A stretch of 64,000 nt of DNA from a virus, in IMG/VR virus record IMGVR_UViG_3300042305_002088, positions 39,279-103,278 of that record; one strand, given 5' to 3'. The notes under the pieces are model-generated. The model did not search any database. It had not been told where the DNA came from and saw only the letters and a list, made by a program, of their open reading frames with translations. How positions within the stretch are numbered: the first letter of the stretch is position 1; every line of letters begins with the position of its first letter. Of this stretch, positions 44,064-53,824 are shown piece after piece. The translations under genes and the position numbers were made by a program.

Positions 44064-45598
44064 AAGCTGATTTTTCAATATATACAGGTGTAACCGTGCC
44101 GTCCAATTATTCTTGGGATAAAGGAGAGCCTCTAGACGGTTCTGTTGCAACAACTACCTCAGCATATAACACTCAAACATATATTTCAGGTTATGCTCCA
44201 GGACTTAAGGTTTCATTTTTTAATGAATCTATAGAAGAATTAAATTATAATTTAATAGATTATAATTGGAATTTCGGGGATTACTATAATGATGAAAATA
44301 ACACTGTTGCGTTATCATGTCTATCTTATATAGAACATACATATATAATGCCAGGTAAATACACTGTATCAATGACAATGACTCAGGCTCAAAATGAGGA
44401 AGATAAACAACCCGATCTTATTGACCCGAATGATTTAATTTGTAGAGGTAAGGGCGGTATTAGATGGTTCTGGGATGCATTAAGTGCCACTGATTGTATT
44501 ACCTGGGATGGAGCTGAGTGTCAAATTTATGGTAATTTAGTACCTCCTAACTCTGCATATGATAAGTGGTGGGATGACGAGTTAAAATGTATACAAAAAT
44601 ATTGTAAGCTATGGTCTTGGGAAGCTTTAAAGAAGGGTTATACCTTTTATTCTCCGCAAATTGAACCTGATAAGCCAGTCACGGATAACCCTGTAACCTG
44701 GAAAGAGACAAAATACAATCAAGCTTTTGAGAAAAAATGGATGTATGAAGCACTTGGTAAAGCGTGTAGAATTGATATTATTGATGTACCTACAGCATTT
44801 GTACAAACCGTTACAAAACCTTTTGTTGTTGAAGTATTTGAGCTACCACCAACAGCCGGTTTAACCTGTATTACACACCCTGTTACAGGCTACTCACCAT
44901 TTACTGTTAGACTTTCCCCGTCTGCATGTTTGCCTGGGTCGTTCCCGATTGACCGTCTTGACTGGGACTTCGGAGATGGTTCACCAATTAAAACAGTATC
45001 CCGCTATACACCTTTAACTAGTGACCCAGAAGTTATAAACACTAATACGTTTTTTGACGATAGAGACGATGTCCGTAATTTTGATATCATACATACATAT
45101 ATAGTTAATAAGAATACATATCCGGTATTTTATCCTTCTTTAACCTGCTATAGTGCAAATACAGACACATCTGATGCATGTAGTACTGTAGTTGGCCCTG
45201 TTCTATTAGAACCTGTACCTCAAGATATACAACTCATTAAATCTAAAGATACTCTTAAGGGCACAGTATACGCCTTTAATGTTGATAAAAATTTAATGTT
45301 TACAACAACTAATATTATTACTTCTGATAGTACAACTATTGTTGCAAATAAGCCATCTGCACCAAATAAAAACTCCTACAATACCCCCCTTGGTGGCCGT
45401 AGTGGTTTTACTGCAGTTTCAGGTGTAGGTGCAAATAGTGTACCTATTTACCCAAAATATGTTACACCTTCATGCTTACTTACGGCTGTTACTTACAAAC
45501 GTATAGTTACTGAAGATAATAATATGCCTCCACCAGCTGAAAATTTACCTAATACCCCTATTAACACTGAACTGAATAGTTTCGATATTATTCCATAA
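44060..45598 (+). CDS. Structural protein with two PKD domains flanking a Trp/Cys-rich module
   Basis: 512 residues. PKD-like domain 1 is at about 30-110 (DYNWNFGDYYND, MPGKYTVSMTMT). PKD-like domain 2 is at about 270-380 (GYSPFTVRLSPSACLPG, RLDWDFGDGSP). Between them (about 130-240) lies a Trp- and Cys-rich stretch: GGIRWFWDALSATDCITW, then CIQKYCKLWSWEALKKG, PVTWKETKY and KKWMYEALG. This stretch has relatives in the gene at 51087. Overlap with the preceding gene is 4 nt (coupled). PKD domains usually serve protein-protein or glycan contact; a virion role is inferred from location. Confidence 0.62.
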   Translation: MKADFSIYTGVTVPSNYSWDKGEPLDGSVATTTSAYNTQTYISGYAPGLKVSFFNESIEELNYNLIDYNWNFGDYYNDENNTVALSCLSYIEHTYIMPGKYTVSMTMTQAQNEEDKQPDLIDPNDLICRGKGGIRWFWDALSATDCITWDGAECQIYGNLVPPNSAYDKWWDDELKCIQKYCKLWSWEALKKGYTFYSPQIEPDKPVTDNPVTWKETKYNQAFEKKWMYEALGKACRIDIIDVPTAFVQTVTKPFVVEVFELPPTAGLTCITHPVTGYSPFTVRLSPSACLPGSFPIDRLDWDFGDGSPIKTVSRYTPLTSDPEVINTNTFFDDRDDVRNFDIIHTYIVNKNTYPVFYPSLTCYSANTDTSDACSTVVGPVLLEPVPQDIQLIKSKDTLKGTVYAFNVDKNLMFTTTNIITSDSTTIVANKPSAPNKNSYNTPLGGRSGFTAVSGVGANSVPIYPKYVTPSCLLTAVTYKRIVTEDNNMPPPAENLPNTPINTELNSFDIIP

Positions 45599-45601
45599 AT
45601 A
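45594..45601 (+). promoter_or_regulatory. Late-promoter-like CATAAATA, 6 nt before ATG
   Basis: Overlaps the previous stop and ends 6 nt before the ATG of the tail fibre gene at 45608. Confidence 0.5.
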
Positions 45602-45607
45602 TAGTAT

Positions 45608-47266
45608 ATGGCAGGTATTAAAATTTCTCAATTAGAAGACGGAGGTAATATAAATTCTTCAGACTACTTCCCTGTAGCAAGAGGTACAAGTACAACTTAT
45701 AAAATACCTGCCAATAAGATAGCAACAGATGGTCAAAATTTAGGAAACGGGGTTGGCGTGTTTCATAGTAAAGATACCGGTAATAGCACTACCTTACAGT
45801 TTCGTTCTCTATCAGGTACTGATGAGAGTTTATCAATCACTCAAGTTGGCAGCACTATTGTAATTAATACTTCAGCACAAAATCCTTTAAAGTATAGATA
45901 TACCGGTAACGGAGCAAATACTTCATTTGCTGTAGGCGGTAACTTATCTCGTAATATTAATAACTATAGAGTTGATATTGATGGGGTATTACAAGAGCCT
46001 GGCGCTGACTATAATATAGTAGGATCTAATATTGTATTTACTGATGCACCACCTCTATCAAGTAAAGTAGTTATTGTTACAAACAATCTTCTTAAAGCAG
46101 TTGATCTCAATCTCAATACTACAAACTCTGATACAATTAATTTATCAATACAAAATACTACTTTATCAGCAGATATAAGAAGTAATTCTGTTGGTATTGT
46201 ACAATTGTCGGCAGGTGCTGTTCCTACAAAACTTGGTAGTGAAATTGGTGCTTTTAGTTTTAGAAATAAGATTATTAATGGTAATATGGCTATTAGTCAA
46301 AGGGGTATCTCTTTTTCAATACCATCTTTAACACCAAATATATATACACTAGATAGATGGACTGCTTATAATGCTACAACAACAGGCGCCTTTACGGTTT
46401 CAAGTTTTAGTCTTGGATTACAAGATGTTAATCCTATTAATGATGGTTCCCGTTATGCACTGAGAGTTGTTGTTAATACTGCAGATACATCCCTAAGCGG
46501 TACAGAACATGTAAGCTTAGTACAGTTTATTGAAGGTAACAATATACATAACTTATTATACAAAACATTCACATTATCTTTTTGGGTTCAATCATCAAAA
46601 CCTGGTACATATAGTGTTTCTTTTAGAAATGGAGACACTGTCGCTCTTAATATAGATAGAAGCTATGTTTCACAATATACTATTAATGCTGCTAATACTT
46701 GGGAATACAAGACAGTAACTGTTGTTGGAGGAATTGATCCTACTGTTGGTTCGAGTTGGAACCTCAATGAAAAAGCTGGTCTACATGTACTTTTTACTTT
46801 AGCTAACGCTACAACTTATAGAACATCAACACTCAATCAATGGCAAAATGGTAATTTTATTGCCGGTAGCTCTCAAACAAACATTATGGATGCTATCAAT
46901 AATGAATTTTATATTACGGGAGTTCAACTTGAAGAAGGCCCCTATGCAACACCTTTTGAACAAAGACCTATCGGGACCGAGTTAGCTTTATGTCAAAGAT
47001 ATTTTCAGTATTATCCGGGTAATAATACTAACGCTGGTTATACTACCTCTGGTACCGCTCAAGTAGTTACAACATTTTTACCCGTACCAATGAGAACTTC
47101 ACCGGTAATTAATTTTACCCCTCTAAATGTTGTAAATGCTACATTAGCTTATTTTGATGACGGAGGATCAAATGATAGAGTATTTTTTGGTGTATTTTCT
47201 ACATCCTCTACAGGAGGGGTATTTCAATATACTGCTCAAAACGCTTCTTTTAATGCTGAGTTATAA
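45608..47266 (+). CDS. Tail fibre/receptor-binding protein
   Basis: 552 residues. The N-terminus KISQLEDGGNINSSDYFPVA and TTYKIPANKIA is a common phage fibre attachment region. A DGVxQ beta domain follows (RVDIDGVLQEPGADYNI, about 120-135). The C-terminal half is the widespread fibre module beginning FRNKIINGNMAISQRG then YTLDRWTAY, and containing FYITGVQLEEGPYATPFEQR and LCQRYFQYYPG, usually linked to host or carbohydrate binding. The next gene is a tail-fibre chaperone type, which supports this role. Confidence 0.82.
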   Translation: MAGIKISQLEDGGNINSSDYFPVARGTSTTYKIPANKIATDGQNLGNGVGVFHSKDTGNSTTLQFRSLSGTDESLSITQVGSTIVINTSAQNPLKYRYTGNGANTSFAVGGNLSRNINNYRVDIDGVLQEPGADYNIVGSNIVFTDAPPLSSKVVIVTNNLLKAVDLNLNTTNSDTINLSIQNTTLSADIRSNSVGIVQLSAGAVPTKLGSEIGAFSFRNKIINGNMAISQRGISFSIPSLTPNIYTLDRWTAYNATTTGAFTVSSFSLGLQDVNPINDGSRYALRVVVNTADTSLSGTEHVSLVQFIEGNNIHNLLYKTFTLSFWVQSSKPGTYSVSFRNGDTVALNIDRSYVSQYTINAANTWEYKTVTVVGGIDPTVGSSWNLNEKAGLHVLFTLANATTYRTSTLNQWQNGNFIAGSSQTNIMDAINNEFYITGVQLEEGPYATPFEQRPIGTELALCQRYFQYYPGNNTNAGYTTSGTAQVVTTFLPVPMRTSPVINFTPLNVVNATLAYFDDGGSNDRVFFGVFSTSSTGGVFQYTAQNASFNAEL

Positions 47267-47267
47267 T

Positions 47268-47618
47268 ATGAAAATATATATTAAAAATAATGAAAGAAAT
47301 ACTTTAACTACTACTAATGAAAATGGTTCAATTACTATTGTACCTATTAATAGTGCAAGTGAGGTATACTTAAATATTTTAAAAGATATTGAGGATAAAA
47401 AAGCAGAAATTATACCTTATGTAGCATCTGCTCCTACCTGGGAACAAATTAGACAACAACGAAATCAATTACTAACAGAGTCTGATTGGATAACATTAAC
47501 AGACGCGACACCTAAACCAAACAAAGAAGCTTGGTTAACCTATCGCCAGGCTCTGCGCGATATAACTAAAACATATTCAAAACCAGAAGACGTCATTTGG
47601 CCAACAAAGCCGCAGTAA
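47268..47618 (+). CDS. Tail fibre assembly chaperone (Phage_tail_APC-like)
   Basis: 116 residues from the ATG at 47268, 1 nt after the fibre stop; an upstream in-frame ATG at 47154 lies within the fibre gene and is rejected. The C-terminal half has the diagnostic pattern TWEQIRQQRNQLLTESDWIT, then AWLTYRQALRDI and VIWPTKP. Such proteins help fold or trimerise the fibre encoded just upstream. Confidence 0.85.
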   Translation: MKIYIKNNERNTLTTTNENGSITIVPINSASEVYLNILKDIEDKKAEIIPYVASAPTWEQIRQQRNQLLTESDWITLTDATPKPNKEAWLTYRQALRDITKTYSKPEDVIWPTKPQ

Positions 47619-47644
47619 TCTTCTTTATAGCTCCTAATTTAAAC

Positions 47645-47652
47645 GATAAATA
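47645..47652 (+). promoter_or_regulatory. Late-promoter-like GATAAATA, 9 nt before ATG
   Basis: Sits in the 43-nt gap between the fibre chaperone and the next structural gene (ATG at 47662). Confidence 0.5.
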
Positions 47653-47661
47653 ATACTAGTA

Positions 47662-48588
47662 ATGGCTAGTATCGTCTATAAATCCTTATCTGCTCTATCT
47701 CCTATTGAGTTAAAGTATAACTATTACAGAGATGAAGAATTGCAGTCTTCTTTACAGACCTATGCAGATGGTCGTAGTTTTTATAAAATAGACGGTTTAA
47801 CAAATTATCAAGATTTAGCTATTAACCGAGAGTCCTGTTTTGTATTAACCACAGCGGTTAATTTAAGCTCCATTTTTACTCCAACTAAAGATGTAACTTT
47901 AGGAGAGCTACCTGCTTCTATCGCTCTACAGCCTAGAAATTCTTTAGTTTATTTTATAGATTATGATGAAATAGCAGACAACTTTACTTTAGCTTTAACA
48001 TCAAGTTCTATTTTATTTGTTAAACCAATACCTGAAACAGGAGAAATAGAACTAAAATTAGATGGTAAATTTCTTCAAGTACAAAAAGAATACCCGTATG
48101 AGGTTAATTTAAATTTACGCTCTTTAGATCCTGAAGATATAAACCGTCAAAGATTTAAGATTGTTTATCAAGGCGGGCTAATAACTATAAGAACTCGAAC
48201 AGATGAAGGATATCGCTATCTTGCTCTCGGTAATGATTATATTCTTCGAGCTACAGGGCTTATTTTAAATAATTCAGTTGTTAATGATTATGTTTTTAAA
48301 TGTGTGCCAGTTACTGATGACATATTAAAGCGTGGCTTTATTTCTGCTAACACTTGGGCAACATACTATTTCGATATTGAGTCAGGTGTAAATAACAAAA
48401 ACGTTAAAATAAACAAAGATATTACCCCAGTCCAAACTAACCTATTGATAGACTTTCCTGCAGAAAAAGCTGCTGAAACAGGGATTGCCCATATTAATGC
48501 AGCAAATCTTAAAACTGCTGTTACACCTTCTGGTGGCCCTGCTCCAATAGAAAACGCATATACAAAAGAAGTTATAACCACAAATTAA
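47662..48588 (+). CDS. Hypothetical structural-block protein
   Basis: 308 residues, beta-rich, not recognised. It contains SLSALSPIELKYNYYRDEEL, LQPRNSLVYFIDYDEIADNF and QGGLITIRTRTDEGYRYLALG, the last like a ricin-B or fascin-type beta hairpin. The C-terminus (AKAANLK..., TPSGGPAPIENAY) is Ala/Pro-rich. It lies in an uninterrupted series of virion genes and its stop is 1 nt before the next ATG. Confidence 0.55.
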   Translation: MASIVYKSLSALSPIELKYNYYRDEELQSSLQTYADGRSFYKIDGLTNYQDLAINRESCFVLTTAVNLSSIFTPTKDVTLGELPASIALQPRNSLVYFIDYDEIADNFTLALTSSSILFVKPIPETGEIELKLDGKFLQVQKEYPYEVNLNLRSLDPEDINRQRFKIVYQGGLITIRTRTDEGYRYLALGNDYILRATGLILNNSVVNDYVFKCVPVTDDILKRGFISANTWATYYFDIESGVNNKNVKINKDITPVQTNLLIDFPAEKAAETGIAHINAANLKTAVTPSGGPAPIENAYTKEVITTN

Positions 48589-48589
48589 T

Positions 48590-51064
48590 ATGGCTGAATT
48601 AAAACAAAGAAAGTATTATAAAATATTTACAGGTTCAAATCAGGCTGATGGCTATGATAAAATACACCTTGGCTATGAGGCTACCTCAACAGAAATTTTA
48701 TTAAAAAAGGACTACACAACATATTTTCATATGCCCTTTTTTGCTGATATTACACCTATACAAAGTACAACTCTCGTTGCTGATGGTGCTATACCTGGCC
48801 CGATTCCCGCTCTTGCTGATAGAATTTATAAAAAATTAGGCAATTACGGAAACACAACCCCCTGGGGAACATCAACACAGAGACAGGATGGTACCTGGCT
48901 CTGTTCTTGGCTATATGCTGTATCATCAGAGCCACCTCAGTGGATGGATCGTTATTATAACCCAGGCCGTTTAGCGTATAAAGAAGCTTTAGAAGGTAGA
49001 GCAAATTTTACTGACTATTACAAAAGTGATCCAATATACTACGACATCCCTTCGGCTCTGACTCTAGAGCCTGGCGTGCTTTATCAATACACACATTGCG
49101 GTGAAAAATTTGCAGCTGAAGCAGTACATACTTTTAGCGGTAATGATAATACTAAACTCAGACTTAATATTGATACCTGGGCTGATAGCCCTCTTGATAG
49201 TTCAATTTATAAAAACACCGTTACTATTAAAGACTTTAAACAGTCTTGGATTGAGAGTGTGTACGACCCTGGTTATCAAGATAGAAATGTTCTTTCTTTT
49301 AATCACTCGGACTTTGTTGACGCTCAATCCTTATATAGTAATTCATACAATTTAAGTAGTGAGTTTACTCTCTCAATGTGGGTAAGTCACCCAAATTGGG
49401 CGAACGCTACATCTACTCAGCTGGTCGGTAACTTACAACGCGGAGGTTACGGCTTATTTTATAACAATTTATATTATAATCCTTTTATAGCCATACCCGA
49501 AACAAACTACGGTCACCTGTTCTTTTTTAATCAAGAGACTAATTTTTACTACGAAAAAAATATACAAAACACTCTAGGTAAATTTGTAGAAACTCAAATT
49601 GTTAATTTAAACTCAGAGCAAGAAGTAATAGGTTTAGTTTCTGACATTGACGTTACTCGTCTTTATAAGTATGACCATTTAGGTTTTAATATAACTCAAT
49701 CAAGAGATCTTTCTGGTGGTTTTTATAACTTTAATAATGGTACACCAAAATCTTTTATAATAGATCAAAATAATAACTCAATTGTATTTACACTTTCCGG
49801 AGTAGAAGTTTTTGATAAAGATCTCTTATATAAGGGAACAACATATAATAATTTTTATAATACCGCTTCTAGTAATACCCCGTATCAGCCTGGTGAACGT
49901 TATGCATTTGATATGGAAGGTAAGTTACATCGAGAACAAGAAAGCAAAGATGTAAAGTTCGATATTTACAATAATAAATGGTCAATTAAAAATGACGGTA
50001 ACGTATACTGCAACAGTTCTCTTGTAGCTACGATGCAATACGGCGCTACAAAGCTCAGCATTGATCCAAATAATTTTGTTTGGGTTATAGGTAATAACAA
50101 TATTGTATATAAGATTAGCACTATTACAAGAACTATATCTCAAACCTTTTTAGTTGGAGCAGAATTTAAAACAGAGAATATTAAAAGTATAGGTTTTATT
50201 AAATCGTATGATAAAAAAACTAATGAATATACCTGGTATGCTGTAATTTCTTGCAATAATGAAAAAACAGTTTATTTTGTCACTCTAGACGGAAAAATTT
50301 TTAAAAACATTTATTTACCACCGAGACTCAATATTAGAGAACCAGCTACCTCCACCCAAAACCCTAACGCTCTTCAGTTTACATGTCCGGGAGACTTCAC
50401 TGGGTATGAATGGAAAAGAGTGTTTAATGAAAAACTATATAATAATAACCCTCAAGTACAGTTCAAGATTTCTACAAAAGGTAATTATCGAGGGCTACCA
50501 ATCGTAACCCAAGTACTATCTGTACCTGTGCAGTACCTTTTAGATAGTGTATGGAATTTAATAACCGCTACTTTTAAAAACGGGGTAATGAAACTGTATA
50601 TTAATAACTATTTACGGGACTCAATTCAAATACCTCAAAACTCAAATCTAGTATATAACCTAAGAAATAATTTAATATTTGGTTGCCCGTTTGGCGAAGC
50701 AGATAATTTAAATAAAGAAATATTGACAACATCTATTATCTGGAATGGCTATATTGATAGTGTTAAGATTTATGATTATGCTCTAGATCCAAAATTTATA
50801 CAATACCTAGTAAGAGAGAAAGTAAAAGCAGGAGATATTACCTGGAATATTCCAACAGCAGCTTTACAGTATGTAGAGGTTGTAGATAGATTCTTTAAAC
50901 ACAGAGTACCCGGTTCCAAAAGCCAGTTCTTTAATATTAGACTCACTGGTTCTAGTATTACTGATCCAGCCGTTAAAAAGCAAATTGAAGAAGATATTAA
51001 ATTAGCCGTCAGTCAAATTAAACCAGCTTACACCGAACTTCTTCAAATTGAATGGATAGAATAA
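48590..51064 (+). CDS. Structural protein: LamG/concanavalin-like domain interrupted by propeller-like insertion
   Basis: 824 residues. After an N-terminal about 240-residue beta region, the first half of a Laminin-G-type lectin domain appears (SSEFTLSMWVSHPNW, GGYGLFYNN, about 258-300). The second half (VWNLITATFKNGVMKLYINN, NLIFGCPFGEADN, WNGYIDSVKIYDYALDP) comes only at about 660-740. The intervening roughly 300 residues look like propeller blades (IDQNNNSIVFTLSG, LSIDPNNFVWVIGNNNIVYKI, YFVTLDGKIFKNIYLP). The C-terminal region RFFKHRVPGSKSQFFNI and VKKQIEEDIKLAVSQIKPAY is a separate small domain. Lectin-type binding is likely; exact baseplate role unknown. Confidence 0.65.
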   Translation: MAELKQRKYYKIFTGSNQADGYDKIHLGYEATSTEILLKKDYTTYFHMPFFADITPIQSTTLVADGAIPGPIPALADRIYKKLGNYGNTTPWGTSTQRQDGTWLCSWLYAVSSEPPQWMDRYYNPGRLAYKEALEGRANFTDYYKSDPIYYDIPSALTLEPGVLYQYTHCGEKFAAEAVHTFSGNDNTKLRLNIDTWADSPLDSSIYKNTVTIKDFKQSWIESVYDPGYQDRNVLSFNHSDFVDAQSLYSNSYNLSSEFTLSMWVSHPNWANATSTQLVGNLQRGGYGLFYNNLYYNPFIAIPETNYGHLFFFNQETNFYYEKNIQNTLGKFVETQIVNLNSEQEVIGLVSDIDVTRLYKYDHLGFNITQSRDLSGGFYNFNNGTPKSFIIDQNNNSIVFTLSGVEVFDKDLLYKGTTYNNFYNTASSNTPYQPGERYAFDMEGKLHREQESKDVKFDIYNNKWSIKNDGNVYCNSSLVATMQYGATKLSIDPNNFVWVIGNNNIVYKISTITRTISQTFLVGAEFKTENIKSIGFIKSYDKKTNEYTWYAVISCNNEKTVYFVTLDGKIFKNIYLPPRLNIREPATSTQNPNALQFTCPGDFTGYEWKRVFNEKLYNNNPQVQFKISTKGNYRGLPIVTQVLSVPVQYLLDSVWNLITATFKNGVMKLYINNYLRDSIQIPQNSNLVYNLRNNLIFGCPFGEADNLNKEILTTSIIWNGYIDSVKIYDYALDPKFIQYLVREKVKAGDITWNIPTAALQYVEVVDRFFKHRVPGSKSQFFNIRLTGSSITDPAVKKQIEEDIKLAVSQIKPAYTELLQIEWIE

Positions 51065-51086
51065 AAAACAACTTTAAATACATATA

Positions 51087-53804
51087 ATGCCTGCAACAAC
51101 ACCTCCATATATATTTACCCAAGGTATACCAGATAACATCTACTTACCTGCTGACGGTCAGGGCGTTGAATATACTACTATTTTAAATATTGGTTTATCC
51201 GGTACTCTTTCTCTTGAAAATTGTTATGACAAATACGGTGTGTTATGGAGATGGTCAACATTTGAATCTGGTGCATCTGCTAATACGAATTTACTAGCTC
51301 TCGGAATAGATTCAAGTACAAACTCTTCAGGTCTCTGTGCTTTAAGCAGCACTCGAGTTCCCTTTCCTTCTTCTTGGGCTACAACAACGTGCTTTTCAGA
51401 CGCTAGCAATATACCGGTTAGTCTTACACCACAGTACGGAACGTATCCAAAAACCTGGCAAAATGAAAGGCCATTATCAGCAGAACTCTTTAATCCGGTC
51501 GCTGTTAATACTATTTGCTCTGCAGTATCTATTACTTTTACTCTAAGTACTGATCTTTGGTCAGACTCCCACACAGTACCACTATCAGTTGGTAATAGTC
51601 ATATTTTTGAATTAAGCTTATTAGAAAATGGTTCTACTGCCTTAACATTATCCCGTAATCAAGCAACTATTTTAACGTTGAATGCAACCTCATCTGGCTC
51701 ATGTTATGATGTTGCCACCGCTACGTTTAATGATTGGGTTATTAGCGAAACTAAACAGCTAACATCTTACCCGCCACCTATTATTAGTATATATACCCCA
51801 AATCGATTTGTATTATCGGGTTCAGTAATAAACTTTGAAAATATTTCTACCTCTTTAGAATTAGTCACCGGTCTTAATATAAATTTAGACGACGGTAAAA
51901 GTATCTTTTTATCAGGTAATAATATTAATAACTCTTTCAGTGTTTCGTATGATATACTAGGATATAAAACAATTCATGTTACAGTACTACCCGATTATAA
52001 CGGTCTAACTTTAACTCAATCTTTCCCTAACATCATTCAAGTAGTAGAAAACTACGACGATGTATCCCCTACGGAGTATCGTTCTCAGCTAACACCTATT
52101 AGCTTACCATGGTCAACACCACCGGTTGTTTACTCTAACGACTGGGTAACAGAAGATAATATCAATAGTTGTTTTAAGAAGTTTTATGACAACCTAGATT
52201 ACCTGGAATCTAGAGGTCGTGTTTATAATAGTAATGTTACAGATTATTTTGGCTATCTCGGGGTTCAACCACTTGACTCCGAATTAAACCGTAGTAGATG
52301 TCTTAGATGGACATGGCAGGACCTCGACTGCTTAAATTCAAACCTACCGTATACAGTAACTTGGGCGGATGTTTTATCTTCTTCAATACCAGGTCTTAGA
52401 GGTGTATGGACTTCAAACGCTTTAAGTGGTAGTTGCGGAACTTGGTTTGATAACAGACCTAGAGCTCGGGACGTAAGTATTAGTTGTTATCAAAAATATT
52501 GTACAGAATGGAAGTGGATATCCCGTAAACTTGAAACCGCTGCAATACCTATTACCTGGTCTCAGTCTGTTTCTGGAGGACAGTATCAAAAGAGATGGTA
52601 TTACGAGCCCTGTGAATCAGAAGACCGTAGTATTGATATCTCTTGTAGTACTGGTGTTTGGAACGTCAATATTCCAAAACTTGACACCTACTACGACCCT
52701 ATTGCTAACCCTTACAGACAACCTAGATGCATACTCACAGGTATTGCTTCTAAGAATAATCAAATTTACCTTACAAGAAAAATACAGCTACTGCTTCTTA
52801 CAAAAGAATATAACTATGGTACTAACTTCTTACCTAGACTTTATTCAAATCTTAAAAATATCTGTATAGATTCTCAAGATAAAATTTATGTTCTTGATAG
52901 TACACAATCTCGAGTAGATGTTTATACATATCAAACGGGTACTCCAGGAGAAGATTGGGAACTATTTACATCATGGGGCGGTGTAGGCACCGCTGGTTCT
53001 AATATTCGTTTCTTTAACCCTAATGATATACATATTGATCAACTTGATAACGTTTGGGTTTGTGATACCGGTAATAATGTTGTTAAACATTATTCAAACT
53101 CTGGTACCTGGATTAAAACACTTCGAGACGATGTATTTAAAGACAATCCGCCAACCTCTCTATGTGTTGACAGTCAAAAGAATGTACACATTTTAACTGG
53201 TAAAGAAATTAGAATTTATACGTATGACGGAGCATTTGTAGGTATATATAAACATGATGAAATAGAAGGCGCAATAAAAATTAACTCATCTCACAACCGG
53301 GAAGTTGTTTACGTTATATCTCAAACCCAAGCTGGTAAATATTTCCGTAATGGTATATTTTTCGGATACATAATTGAAGAAAAACAAAATGTAACTAATA
53401 TAAATGCAATTTATCAAGATGAATTTAGAAATATTTTAATAACAACAGATGATAAAGTTTTAAAGTATCCCGATTTAATGTTATTAGAGCGTATAAAGGA
53501 TACACTACCAACATCCTATTGGACTCTTCAAGATCTCTATATTCATAAAAACGAATATATACAGAGCTGGGTTTATACAAAATCGTTCCAGAGACTCTGG
53601 GACAATATTGAAATCTTTAGAAACACTCTATATTTCTCTTCTGGTAACTGTAAATCCTATGTTGGTCCTATACACGAAAAAGAAAAAATGGTAATAGGTC
53701 AAAACGAAATTGTAACATCTACGGTTGTAAATAGAGTCTTAGGTTATCTTTGGGAAAACCTTTATACTCTTATAGACTACTTTGACCCAGATTGCCGTAA
53801 TTAA
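51087..53804 (+). CDS. Structural protein: Trp/Cys-rich modules, Ig-like region and NHL-type propeller
   Basis: 905 residues. Three Trp/Cys-rich modules can be seen: NCYDKYGVLWRWSTF (nt about 51218), CLRWTWQDLDC with YTVTWADV (52300) and CYQKYCTEWKWISRKLE with ITWSQ and RWYYEPCE (52487). A PKD/Ig-like stretch lies between the first two. Propeller blades follow (QDKIYVLDSTQSRVDVY, IHIDQLDNVWVCDTGNNVVK, CVDSQKNVHILTGKEIRIYT, nt 52860-53230), then a helical C-terminus (NRVLGYLWENLYTLIDYF). TTTAAATA ends 6 nt before the ATG. Likely virion surface protein. Confidence 0.62.
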   Translation: MPATTPPYIFTQGIPDNIYLPADGQGVEYTTILNIGLSGTLSLENCYDKYGVLWRWSTFESGASANTNLLALGIDSSTNSSGLCALSSTRVPFPSSWATTTCFSDASNIPVSLTPQYGTYPKTWQNERPLSAELFNPVAVNTICSAVSITFTLSTDLWSDSHTVPLSVGNSHIFELSLLENGSTALTLSRNQATILTLNATSSGSCYDVATATFNDWVISETKQLTSYPPPIISIYTPNRFVLSGSVINFENISTSLELVTGLNINLDDGKSIFLSGNNINNSFSVSYDILGYKTIHVTVLPDYNGLTLTQSFPNIIQVVENYDDVSPTEYRSQLTPISLPWSTPPVVYSNDWVTEDNINSCFKKFYDNLDYLESRGRVYNSNVTDYFGYLGVQPLDSELNRSRCLRWTWQDLDCLNSNLPYTVTWADVLSSSIPGLRGVWTSNALSGSCGTWFDNRPRARDVSISCYQKYCTEWKWISRKLETAAIPITWSQSVSGGQYQKRWYYEPCESEDRSIDISCSTGVWNVNIPKLDTYYDPIANPYRQPRCILTGIASKNNQIYLTRKIQLLLLTKEYNYGTNFLPRLYSNLKNICIDSQDKIYVLDSTQSRVDVYTYQTGTPGEDWELFTSWGGVGTAGSNIRFFNPNDIHIDQLDNVWVCDTGNNVVKHYSNSGTWIKTLRDDVFKDNPPTSLCVDSQKNVHILTGKEIRIYTYDGAFVGIYKHDEIEGAIKINSSHNREVVYVISQTQAGKYFRNGIFFGYIIEEKQNVTNINAIYQDEFRNILITTDDKVLKYPDLMLLERIKDTLPTSYWTLQDLYIHKNEYIQSWVYTKSFQRLWDNIEIFRNTLYFSSGNCKSYVGPIHEKEKMVIGQNEIVTSTVVNRVLGYLWENLYTLIDYFDPDCRN

Positions 53805-53811
53805 ATTAACT

Positions 53812-53819
53812 TATAAATA
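53812..53819 (+). promoter_or_regulatory. Late promoter TATAAATA, 5 nt before ATG
   Basis: Exact T4 late consensus in the 20-nt gap before the gene at 53825. It heads the group of three small fibre genes. Confidence 0.6.
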
Positions 53820-53824
53820 AACAT

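Noticed and set aside
47154-47267. Longer start for the fibre chaperone at 47154
   Set aside because: It would overlap 113 nt of the fibre gene; the ATG at 47268 directly after the fibre stop gives the family's usual length.
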